Shown: positions 34,533 through 42,985 of the stretch, one piece after another
Layout of the letters: every line of letters begins with the position of its first letter
Position numbering within the stretch: the stretch's first letter is position 1
Source: JBOFEH01 sp051650265
Lineage (GTDB): Bacteria; Bacillota; Clostridia; Lachnospirales; Cellulosilyticaceae
NCBI GenBank assembly: GCA_051650265.1
Contig: JBOFIR010000103.1
Location: 1 to 58,599, forward strand
Direction of reading: 5' to 3'
Length of the DNA stretch: 58,599 nucleotides
Made by a program: the position numbers and the translations under genes
Notes under the pieces: generated by a model
The model's database searches: none
Told to the model about the DNA's origin: nothing
The model's input: only the letters and a program-made list of their open reading frames with translations

Positions 34533-35165
34533 CTATAGTCTAAACACAATCTCTTTGTAGAGTGTCGTTACAAACATCATCATCTGCTCTATCAAATTAA
34601 AGAAGAGTAACATAATGAAAATCATCACACCGATACCTACGATTGTTAACAAACATGTCAGTATGGTTTTTGACATACTATAATGATGCGTACACATCGT
34701 TCCCACCACCAAAAGCACTACAAACCATACGGTTCCAACACCTAATAAAAAAGTACAGAATACTTCTTCTTCTATGACTACCACATGGCTCAATACAATA
34801 GCTGGCAAATCAAGAAGAATCATAGGCGTCAATGCATAAGCTGTATAAATAAAAATGTCTTTAAACGTTCCTTTCCCATCCATCAAGGTGGTAAGACACC
34901 AGTTTGCACTACACCATAGTAAAAAAGGTAATAAAATTGAACAACATGCAATGAATACATTAAAAGACTCTGGATTTTGTTCTTGCATCAAAAAGCCCAT
35001 ATATTGCTGTGATAAAATTCTTGTAAGCATAGCTGCAAAAACAAGTAGTACAGCAACCTTAAAGTTCCCTTTTTTCTCGTGTTTCAAATCCCAAAAGCCA
35101 TCAAATGGCCTCAGCATCACATAAAGTGGATACTTAAGTGCTTTATACATCTTCGTTATGTCCAT
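34533..35165 (-). CDS. YIP1 family membrane protein
   Basis: A 210-aa protein with about five membrane segments after an amphipathic start: YPLYVMLRPFDGFWDLKHEKKGN is the characteristic front of bacterial YIP1 proteins in glycan-transport loci. Hydrophobic blocks follow near 38-56, 70-90, 105-130, 138-160 and 165-195. Function is unknown; the eukaryotic namesake organises membranes. The start at 35165 has GGAGG and lies 23 bases inside the end of the NHL gene, so translation is coupled. It is part of the nine-gene operon. Confidence 0.83.
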   Translation of the reverse strand: MDITKMYKALKYPLYVMLRPFDGFWDLKHEKKGNFKVAVLLVFAAMLTRILSQQYMGFLMQEQNPESFNVFIACCSILLPFLLWCSANWCLTTLMDGKGTFKDIFIYTAYALTPMILLDLPAIVLSHVVVIEEEVFCTFLLGVGTVWFVVLLVVGTMCTHHYSMSKTILTCLLTIVGIGVMIFIMLLFFNLIEQMMMFVTTLYKEIVFRL

Positions 35166-36645
35166 TGATCATCCTCCTTTTCTTTCTATAGTAATGCAAC
35201 CAAATACCTGCGCTACTTGCCGCAATCACACCTAACATAATCCATGTAAAGTTCTCTTCAATCACTTCTTTTCGATAAAACTTATAGGCTTTTGAATAAC
35301 CCTTATTATTATTAGCCAACTTAAAATACTGAAGTGCTTTCTCAAAGTCACCATTACGATAAGCTGCTCTTCCCATTCCTGCATAAGCTAAATCATAGTT
35401 GGCATTCATTCCAAGCACTTTTTCCCATAATACAGCAGATCCATCATAATCCCCTAGCTTATAGGCAGCAAGCGCTTCATTAATTGTTGTACCATAAGTA
35501 GTTGGTTTAAATTCACTAATACGATTTAGTCCTAAATCAACAACAATTATACGATTCCCAACTTTTTCAATTGCTATCGGATTTTTAAATGTACCTGTTT
35601 TATTTCCCATCTCACCAAACACATATAGCAAATTCCCTTCAAAATCATAAGTGAAAATACGGCCTCTTTTAGCGTCTAACATACTATAAATATCATTTTG
35701 ATCAACCACGACATCTACAATTTGAGATGGACCCGCGTAAGTACCGTTATTTCTATAAATGACATCTCCTACAGGTGGAAAATGCCCATTTCTCTTGAGT
35801 ATATCTACACCCATACTATTAAATTTTTTAACAGGAGCCACTTTATCACTATCATCTCTGTCTTGAATTACTTGCGCAAGTTCTAATGGATCAATGACAT
35901 CGGTTGTCACATATAAAAAGCCTTTATGGTCAATAAAAATATTATTGAACTCTGTAGGTACAAACAGTTCCATTCGTGATTTCTGCTCTTTTGTACCAAT
36001 TTTTTTCCACATCACATCCGCAATATCTGGGGTTACCTTACTTGCCCCAACGTAGCCTGTAAACGTGCCGCTTGCATCAAGTTCTACAATTCCTTGATTC
36101 ATGTTGCGTGCAATGACATAAATTCTCCCTGCACGATCTACAACTATTTTAACAGGTTCAAATTTAATCGAGGCCGAAATCAACTCAGACTCAGGCTTCG
36201 TAATAACACTTATGGCCTCATCCTTATCATTCACTACAAGAATACGGTTATTTCCTGTATCTGCAATATAGATCAAACCCTTATCATCTACAAAGATATC
36301 GTAAGGATCTTTAAGTTCACTCATTTGCCCCTCAACACGTACCTCTTCAATTGTTCTTACCAGATTCCATGCTTGATCGCATATGACGATCCGGTTATTT
36401 CCTGAATCTACAATATAAATCAACTCATCTTTAACAAATACACTTCTAGGTTCTTCAAATGCCCCACACCCTAATGTCTCACCTGTGACGGTATTAGACA
36501 AAGTATACGCCTCAGGTGCTTCCTTGAGCTCTCCCCAATAAGAATACGTATAACTAGTGAACATCGTATCCGCCCAAATGTTCGGTGCACTGATACAAAG
36601 GATGAGCAACATGATTACAAACTTATTAACACACTTCGTTCTCAT
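35143..36645 (-). CDS. Membrane-anchored NHL-repeat protein with TPR segment
   Basis: This 500-aa protein has a signal peptide (MLLILCISAPNIWA) and five or six NHL beta-propeller repeats: SVFVKDELIYIVDSGNNRIVI, DIFVDDKGLIYIADTGNNRILV, KIVVDRAGRIYVIARN, FNNIFIDHKGFLYVTTD and others. Two TPR-like units (about 395-455) follow, then one membrane segment near the end (WIMLGVIAASSAGIWLHYY) and a basic tail. The propeller is therefore outside the cell and tethered. Propellers like this bind ligands or proteins; a receptor or scaffold for the neighbouring transporters is plausible but unproven. It overlaps the YIP1 start. Confidence 0.87.
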   Translation of the reverse strand: MRTKCVNKFVIMLLILCISAPNIWADTMFTSYTYSYWGELKEAPEAYTLSNTVTGETLGCGAFEEPRSVFVKDELIYIVDSGNNRIVICDQAWNLVRTIEEVRVEGQMSELKDPYDIFVDDKGLIYIADTGNNRILVVNDKDEAISVITKPESELISASIKFEPVKIVVDRAGRIYVIARNMNQGIVELDASGTFTGYVGASKVTPDIADVMWKKIGTKEQKSRMELFVPTEFNNIFIDHKGFLYVTTDVIDPLELAQVIQDRDDSDKVAPVKKFNSMGVDILKRNGHFPPVGDVIYRNNGTYAGPSQIVDVVVDQNDIYSMLDAKRGRIFTYDFEGNLLYVFGEMGNKTGTFKNPIAIEKVGNRIIVVDLGLNRISEFKPTTYGTTINEALAAYKLGDYDGSAVLWEKVLGMNANYDLAYAGMGRAAYRNGDFEKALQYFKLANNNKGYSKAYKFYRKEVIEENFTWIMLGVIAASSAGIWLHYYRKKRRMINGHNEDV

Positions 36646-36657
36646 AGTACACCTCCA

Positions 36658-37518
36658 TTATTCTTTTATTCCCGATGATCCCATTGTCTCTATGATGTTG
36701 CTTTGTGTAATAATAAATAGTGTAATAGGTACAATCATAATGAGCAATGTGACTGCTGCACCGATCCCAGCTCTGGCAATGCCACCTTGTAAAATCTGCT
36801 GCAGTGCAAATGGTAACGTTTTAAGCTGCTCTTCATAGATAAAGTTGCTCCCTCGAATGTTCCATAAGCTTTGTACTGAGAAAATAATAAGGGTAAGCCA
36901 TGCGGGTTTTACCATCGGCATTGCAATGTGTAGGAAAATATACCACTCACTTGCACCATCTATTCGTGCTGCTTCTAACATTGAATCATGAATCTGCTCC
37001 ATGAACTGCTTCATAAGGAATAGACCTAGTGATGTTGCAAAAGCGGGTACAATAATTGCCTTATATGTATCTACCCAACCAAGTCCAGACATAATTAAAT
37101 AGTTTGGAATGGCCGTTACATGTGGTGAAAACATTAATGATAAGACAATCAGTTCAAAGATTACCTTGCTTCCAGGAAACTTATGTTTTGCAAGCGCATA
37201 CGCTGCTAATGAACACACCATTAGATTGCCTATCGTTCCGACTATAGTAATAAATACTGTATTGAATATGTACCTTGAAAAAGGTACCCAAGACTTAGAC
37301 ATTAAGATAAAAAGATCTTGAAAATTTTCCAATGTTGGATTCATTACAAAAAATTTAGGCGGAAATAAGAAGATCTCATCTAATGGTTTAAAAGCATTAG
37401 AAATTGTATAGACTAGGGGCAAAGCCATAAAGATTCCTACAAAAATCAATACAAGGTTCACAAAAAGATCGCCTGTCTTGGAGCGGTTAGGTGCTTTACG
37501 CTTGAATAATTTTCTCAT
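36658..37518 (-). CDS. Carbohydrate ABC permease, MalG type (proximal pair)
   Basis: A 286-aa six-segment permease. The EAA loop is SMLEAARIDGASEWYIFLHIAMPMVKP, and the C-terminus IIETMGSSGIKE is typical of MalG-type proteins. It starts 3 bp after the MalF-type gene and ends 12 bp before the NHL gene. It forms the membrane channel with the product of 37522-38421, and needs an ATPase from elsewhere. Confidence 0.93.
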   Translation of the reverse strand: MRKLFKRKAPNRSKTGDLFVNLVLIFVGIFMALPLVYTISNAFKPLDEIFLFPPKFFVMNPTLENFQDLFILMSKSWVPFSRYIFNTVFITIVGTIGNLMVCSLAAYALAKHKFPGSKVIFELIVLSLMFSPHVTAIPNYLIMSGLGWVDTYKAIIVPAFATSLGLFLMKQFMEQIHDSMLEAARIDGASEWYIFLHIAMPMVKPAWLTLIIFSVQSLWNIRGSNFIYEEQLKTLPFALQQILQGGIARAGIGAAVTLLIMIVPITLFIITQSNIIETMGSSGIKE

Positions 37519-37521
37519 TTC

Positions 37522-38421
37522 TTAACGCCCCACTTTCTTTAGCATAGACTGGACGATCTTATTGGTAACCACCATAGATAGGAAGAGTATTGTCGCAATG
37601 GCTGATGCGTAGCCCATTTCAAATCTTACACTTCCATAGTCCATCAGATGTGTCACAACTGTGCTTGCTGCATAATCTGTACTTGGAAAACCTGCTAAAG
37701 CTACAGTTACCTCGTATACAGCAAAGGATTGTGTAATTGACATAACCGCCCCAAACATAAGCTGTGGTTTCATCGCTGGTAGTGTGATATACCACAATTC
37801 TTGCCATCTATTTCTGATACCATCTACATAGCCAGCTTCATACAGTGTTTTATCAATCCCTTGGAGTCCTGCAATAAAAGATAGAAATCCTGTTCCTAAA
37901 CTCATCCACAAGATAACAAGCATAATCACCCACATCATATAAGTGGGATCAGTAAGCCACTGAATAGGCTCTTTCACAAGACCTAACTTCATTAGAAATC
38001 CATTGATATAACCATACGCATCCCCACTAAACATAATGCTCCAAATCAGATAGACTTGCCCTGATATAGTTGGTGCATAAAAAACCAGTGTTGCAAAAGC
38101 CCTTAACTTAGGTGTGAGTCCATTAATCAACCAAGCAAAGAGTAACGCTGCAAAAAAGCCAATGGGACCTGTAATTGCTGCAAGTAAAAATGTATTTTTT
38201 ACTGCTATCAAGAAAACTTCATCTGCCAATAAAAGATTGAGATAGTTTTGAAATCCTATAAACTTAGGTGGTTCTAATATATTGTAATAAGTAAAACTTA
38301 GCCCTAAGGAAAGGAGTACAGGTATAACTGTGAAAATAATGAAGATAATCATAAATGGTGCAATAAAGAAATAAGAAACTTTATGTCTTTTAATTTGATT
38401 GACTGCTTCTTTGATTTTCAT
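37522..38421 (-). CDS. Carbohydrate ABC permease, MalF type (proximal pair)
   Basis: A 299-aa permease. Its first segment YFFIAPFMIIFIIFTVIPVLLSLGLSF and the EAA loop TLYEAGYVDGIRNRWQELWYITLPAMKP are standard for sugar ABC importers. It lies 3 bp after the 970-aa binding protein and 3 bp before the MalG-type partner, so the three were built as one transporter. It is clearly different in sequence from the distal MalF-type protein. Confidence 0.93.
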   Translation of the reverse strand: MKIKEAVNQIKRHKVSYFFIAPFMIIFIIFTVIPVLLSLGLSFTYYNILEPPKFIGFQNYLNLLLADEVFLIAVKNTFLLAAITGPIGFFAALLFAWLINGLTPKLRAFATLVFYAPTISGQVYLIWSIMFSGDAYGYINGFLMKLGLVKEPIQWLTDPTYMMWVIMLVILWMSLGTGFLSFIAGLQGIDKTLYEAGYVDGIRNRWQELWYITLPAMKPQLMFGAVMSITQSFAVYEVTVALAGFPSTDYAASTVVTHLMDYGSVRFEMGYASAIATILFLSMVVTNKIVQSMLKKVGR

Positions 38422-38424
38422 CTT

Positions 38425-41337
38425 CTATTCCTCCCCCTTCTCGAATGTTGGCAACCCAAACTCTAGCCGTTTTTTATTAAGCTCTTCATTAATAGTACGG
38501 ACATAATCTAATATTGTTTCTCTCGGATCTTCCTTATCATAAACAACTTTCCTAAAGGCATTATCTAGATGGCGTGGTGTAAAGTAGCCTCCTGGTACTT
38601 CAGGATTACCTTTTACCCACTTCCACTGCGTCATCAAACTATTATAATCTGCCACTGTCCATGGTAACATTGCAAGTGCTTCTTGATTGGCTGTTGGATA
38701 TCTTGCTGCTGCCCCCATAATACTCTCCATCTCACGTCCAAATCTGACCTGCATTTCTTTACTTGTCCACCACTTCATATATTCCCAAGCAGCATCTTTA
38801 TGATCACTTTGCTCCATCATCACGATACTCACACCAGTACTTGGAACACTTCTATTGATTTCTCCATTAGCATCTTGCATTCCTGGCACTGGTCCAAATT
38901 GCCATAACCCTCTGATTTCAGGTGCAAATACTGCCAAACGGTTATACATAGAATAATCCATAATACCAATAGGAATTTCACCTGTTCTAAAGCGGTTTGC
39001 AAAGTCATATTCAAGAGGTAGTTTGTAATTTACATAAAACTCAGTCCAAATTTGGAAAGCAGCTACGCCCTCAGGGCTATCAATGACGCTCTTTGAACTA
39101 TCCTCTGAATAAAGCTGCCCACCTAATTGATAAAGTAGCATTGCATAGGCTGGTAAGCCACTGGCATTATTCAAACTTGTTACTGTCACTGCTGAAGAAC
39201 GTACAGCCACTGGTATAGAAAAATTCATGTGGTTTTTTTGAATTGTTCCTAACATATCGATGAGTGCATCCCAAGTTTGTGGCACTTCAAGCCCCATCTC
39301 TTCAAGAATGTCTGTTCTATAGAATAACATTGGGAATTCTTGCGTCTCTGGCAATGCATAAACACCACCATTGAAACGGTAAGGTGTCAAAGCACTCCCA
39401 CTAAATCTTTTCTCTATTTCTTGATAATCAGGAAATTGACTAATATCTGTTACTGCACTACGTAGTGCATAATTTACAGGATCTGCCATAGGCACCTGCA
39501 TGGCTACATCAGGCCCATTTCCCGATACTGTTGCAGGCAAGAGCACCGAAGGATCTACTAGCTTAACATTTGCCCCAATCCCAGTTGTAGGTGTGAATTC
39601 CTCTTCAATCATCCCCTTGATGATCTGTGCTTGATCACGACCAGTCATTACCCATATCTCTAGACTTTCTTTGCCATCGTCTGCATTTCCAATGGTAGTA
39701 TAGTCTTCAAAAAAAGAGGCTGTAAATGATTTGACTTCATGCATCATTTGACGCCATAAAGAGACATGCATATTTTCTTTAGGCATATTAGGGGACTGTA
39801 CTAAGATATAGTCAATCGCTAGAGGCTGCTCTCTCATTGTCAAAATCCAAGTCCCTAACGATGCCACATTATTTTTGAATTGTTCTAGTCTCTCTGGAAT
39901 CGTATCTGGGTCTTTAACGAGCCCTTTCATCTGCTGTGCAAGTTTTTCGATTGTAGAAACTTCAGATCCTTTTTTACCTGTATAAGCAATAAGCTGCTCC
40001 ATCACATCAAACAAAATAGCACTTTGTGTATCTAGAGTCTCTATCACTTCTGGTAAACGTTTTTCAATTTGATAGTCTCTATAAAGATCTGGCTGAGGAC
40101 CTGTTAACATCAAAATACTACGATAGGCTTTATTTAACTCATAGATACTTTTTTCAACAGTACTCAGCACGCCGCCTAAATCCCCAAGGGAAACCTCTAA
40201 TCGAATCTGGTGTTTCCCTTTACTAAGGTAAAAAAGATAGGGCTGATCAGATCCTAAAGTCTTCATGTTCCATTCCTTATTAAACTTAAATGCGATAGAC
40301 TCCATTTCTTTAAAAGGCACTTGCCCATCTATTGTCAATGTCCGGTTTGAATAGGATCCTCTTAGCATATCTTGGCGTTCCTTCAAACTGATTTCATAAA
40401 GCCCATCCTCTGGCACATCTACTTCCCATTCAATCCATTGACCTGGAAGCTTCCACTGTTCTGCACCAATCATATTCATCCGAAGTTTTGATGGATGATA
40501 GGGTTCTGTAATAGGTGAAGACCGATCATTGAGTGGATATAATGTTGGGTCTGATTTGTACTGTGCATCTTCCCCTTGCAACTTGATGCTCTTTCCTTGT
40601 GTTGGTACATAGCCCAATTCTTCATACTGTTGCTGAACAGCCTTATAATCTAATATTTCTTTGATACCGGTCAATTTTAATCCAGAAATCACCATAGGTT
40701 CTCTCATAGCGGTCAATTTAATCGTGTTGTTTCCTTGATTGAAGTAAAAAGCATACGGCTCTGTATAATACCCCATTGAATCTTCAAACCTTGTTGTTTG
40801 CCATGTAGGCCGCTCAACCTGCCTGGGCCTCAAATCATTATCTCTATTATCGCGTGTCACTACCCCTTCATTTGCCCATACGCGGCTCATCAAAATATGC
40901 TGCGCATCAAAAAAAGGAATTTCCCCGTTAATTTCAATCTGTCTCTCAATTTGTGAACTTCTTCCTTCTATTGGAAAATACTCAAGTTGTATTTGATACC
41001 ATCCTGCTTGTGGTACATCTACTTCCCACTCGATATAACCTTGTTCACTCGTATGTACAACTTCCTTACGTCCCTCAAAATTATCCAGTATCTTCACACT
41101 GGAATCTGCAGTACTATAATCGCTAACTGGAATTACAACATCCACTTGAGGCTTTATGTTTTGATCATATCGTCTCAAATAATCTTCATAGCCATCAGAT
41201 CTACTTTGTACAATGACCATAGTATCATCCGATTCACCTTCGTTTCCTGCTGCGAAAGCCGGCATAACTTGAGCACATAAAGCAGCTATGATAACCATGA
41301 CTTTGACTTTAATAACTGCGCCTTTTAGTTTCGCCAT
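38425..41337 (-). CDS. 970-aa extracellular binding protein with two beta-sandwich domains
   Basis: A cleavable signal peptide (MVIIAALCAQVMPAFA) without a lipobox opens the protein. Two related beta-sandwich domains follow (about 75-235 and 250-385), each with an EWEVDVP-x-x-G-x-Y/L-x-I core (GYIEWEVDVPQAGWYQI and QWIEWEVDVPEDGLYEI) and a late LYLSKGKHQIRLEVS-type strand; they resemble carbohydrate-binding modules. A helical stretch links them to a type-1 solute-binding fold (about 560-930) with LEIWVMTGRDQAQII and GGVYALPETQEFPMLFYRTDILEEMG. It is over twice the usual binding-protein length. It leads the operon, 3 bp ahead of its permease. It may capture polymer ends for import. Confidence 0.86.
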   Translation of the reverse strand: MAKLKGAVIKVKVMVIIAALCAQVMPAFAAGNEGESDDTMVIVQSRSDGYEDYLRRYDQNIKPQVDVVIPVSDYSTADSSVKILDNFEGRKEVVHTSEQGYIEWEVDVPQAGWYQIQLEYFPIEGRSSQIERQIEINGEIPFFDAQHILMSRVWANEGVVTRDNRDNDLRPRQVERPTWQTTRFEDSMGYYTEPYAFYFNQGNNTIKLTAMREPMVISGLKLTGIKEILDYKAVQQQYEELGYVPTQGKSIKLQGEDAQYKSDPTLYPLNDRSSPITEPYHPSKLRMNMIGAEQWKLPGQWIEWEVDVPEDGLYEISLKERQDMLRGSYSNRTLTIDGQVPFKEMESIAFKFNKEWNMKTLGSDQPYLFYLSKGKHQIRLEVSLGDLGGVLSTVEKSIYELNKAYRSILMLTGPQPDLYRDYQIEKRLPEVIETLDTQSAILFDVMEQLIAYTGKKGSEVSTIEKLAQQMKGLVKDPDTIPERLEQFKNNVASLGTWILTMREQPLAIDYILVQSPNMPKENMHVSLWRQMMHEVKSFTASFFEDYTTIGNADDGKESLEIWVMTGRDQAQIIKGMIEEEFTPTTGIGANVKLVDPSVLLPATVSGNGPDVAMQVPMADPVNYALRSAVTDISQFPDYQEIEKRFSGSALTPYRFNGGVYALPETQEFPMLFYRTDILEEMGLEVPQTWDALIDMLGTIQKNHMNFSIPVAVRSSAVTVTSLNNASGLPAYAMLLYQLGGQLYSEDSSKSVIDSPEGVAAFQIWTEFYVNYKLPLEYDFANRFRTGEIPIGIMDYSMYNRLAVFAPEIRGLWQFGPVPGMQDANGEINRSVPSTGVSIVMMEQSDHKDAAWEYMKWWTSKEMQVRFGREMESIMGAAARYPTANQEALAMLPWTVADYNSLMTQWKWVKGNPEVPGGYFTPRHLDNAFRKVVYDKEDPRETILDYVRTINEELNKKRLEFGLPTFEKGEE

Positions 41338-41888
41338 AGTGCGCCCCCTTCCCCCTCTTAACTTAATTTTAAAAAATCATCCTGTCTTTTAACTTTAGAC
41401 TTTTGAAAACTGATTTACTTTATATGTATTTTTGTTTTCACACTTTTATTCCAATTTCTATCCATTTTTACCTAAATTTCTTACACGCACCTTCTCGTGT
41501 TATAAGGAATCTTTAATTTTCATACTTTTATGAAGCTACCTCCTATCCTATTTACTTATTTTATTAACTAAATTTTCTAGCTATATTTTTTAATTTTTGT
41601 TTCTTTTATCTGCTTTTCTAAAATATTTTGCGTTCCGTATATAAATAGTCTACATTATTTTTTTTGAATTTTCAATATTTTTATAATTATTCTTTAATTT
41701 TAAGTGCTTTTATATTATACTCATTCTTGTAGAGATTATTTTCTATGATTTTTAGGTAAATGCATATTTATATCTTAAAAAGCATAGACATTTTAATAAA
41801 AGCTAACTTAAAAAAGCTGGGCTTAACTAAATTTTTTAGTAAGCATTTTTCTTTTGGTTGCCATTAATTGAAAAGGAGGTCGATTCCA
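41338..41888. promoter_or_regulatory. Divergent control region of the ABC operon and lacI-type gene
   Basis: This 551-bp stretch is very A/T-rich and carries no gene I can support. Both divergent promoters must be here, but T/A runs make individual boxes ambiguous. One inverted repeat, ACTAAA-TTT-TTTAGT (41826-41840), lies about 50 bp ahead of the regulator start and could be an operator. Another, TTGAA-NN-TTCAA, lies near 41668-41680. Confidence 0.45.
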
Positions 41889-42902
41889 TTGGGCAAAAAG
41901 AAAATCACCATGGCTGATATTGCCAATCAGTTGTCCATCAGTATTGTTTCTGTATCCAAAGCACTTTCAAACAAAGAAGGTGTGAGTGACAGTCTTAGGC
42001 AGGAAATACTTGAGACTGCCGTCAAAATGGGCTATACAACACCTTCCTTGCTCCAAGAAAAAATTACACCTTCGACTTTTAACATAGGTGTAATGATTGC
42101 CAAGAGGTTTTTAAATACGTCCAATTCTTTTTATCTTCACGTCTATCAAAAACTAGTTACTCAATTTGGAAAGTATAATTACTCAGTCATCCTAGAAGTC
42201 ATCGATGCACCTAGTGAATCTGCAGGTATTCCCCCTAACATTTTAGAAAACAATAAGGTGGATGCTGTCATCATCCTTGGTCAAATGAGCGAGCCCTACC
42301 TTTCAGCAATCAAAGCGCTTGAACCGTGTTTGCTATTCCTAGATTTTTATAACTATCATTTTGATGTGGATGCTATTGTGACAGATAATATGTTTGGCGC
42401 CTACACCTTAACACAGCACCTGATTGATCTAGGACATAAAAAAATTGGATTTGTAGGAAATATTCACAGTACAAGTAGTATATTAGATCGCTATTTAGGG
42501 TATTATCGTTGTATTATCGAAAACAATCTTTCCTACAATCCTAATTGGCTTATTAATGACAGAGATGAAAGTGGTGCCTATATTCCTTTCGAGTTTCCAG
42601 ATGATTGCCCTACAGCATTTATCTGCAACTGTGATGAGATTGCAGCTAACTTTATTAATACACTGCGTGACTTAGGACTACATATTCCAAATGACATTTC
42701 TGTGACTGGATTTGACAACCACATATCCTCCAATTTATTTTATCCACCTCTTACCACCATTGAGGTCGACACCCATCTCATGGCCAAAGAAGCTGTAAGT
42801 GTTATATTAAAAAAAATAGCTACACCCACCTATCGGGGTGATCGTAAAATGCTTCCTTGTAAATTTATCCTTGGACAATCGACAAAAAAGTTACACTCAT
42901 AG
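41889..42902 (+). CDS. LacI-family transcriptional regulator (TTG start)
   Basis: The HTH at the N terminus reads ITMADIANQLSISIVSVSKALSNKEGVS, as in LacI/GalR proteins, followed by the linker and a periplasmic-binding-like sensor domain (LGHKKIGFVG, PTAFICNCDEIAANFINTL, ISVTGFDNH). TTG at 41889 is chosen as start, since GGAGG lies nine bases upstream; an earlier in-frame TTG at 41868 would put that site inside the gene. The 337-aa protein is divergent from the nine-gene ABC operon and is its most likely regulator, with an oligosaccharide as inducer. That assignment rests on position. Confidence 0.9.
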   Translation: MGKKKITMADIANQLSISIVSVSKALSNKEGVSDSLRQEILETAVKMGYTTPSLLQEKITPSTFNIGVMIAKRFLNTSNSFYLHVYQKLVTQFGKYNYSVILEVIDAPSESAGIPPNILENNKVDAVIILGQMSEPYLSAIKALEPCLLFLDFYNYHFDVDAIVTDNMFGAYTLTQHLIDLGHKKIGFVGNIHSTSSILDRYLGYYRCIIENNLSYNPNWLINDRDESGAYIPFEFPDDCPTAFICNCDEIAANFINTLRDLGLHIPNDISVTGFDNHISSNLFYPPLTTIEVDTHLMAKEAVSVILKKIATPTYRGDRKMLPCKFILGQSTKKLHS

Positions 42903-42912
42903 TTCTATTCAT

Positions 42913-42953
42913 AACAAAAAGAAGGTAGCACCCCTAGCTACCTTCTTTTTGTT
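42913..42953. terminator. Bidirectional terminator
   Basis: A perfect 17-bp stem (42913-42929 and 42937-42953) with a 7-base loop and flanking A/T runs sits between the LacI-type gene and the convergent GH130 gene. Confidence 0.92.
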
Positions 42954-42985
42954 GTTTATGGCATATCCCAAATATCACCGTATTT

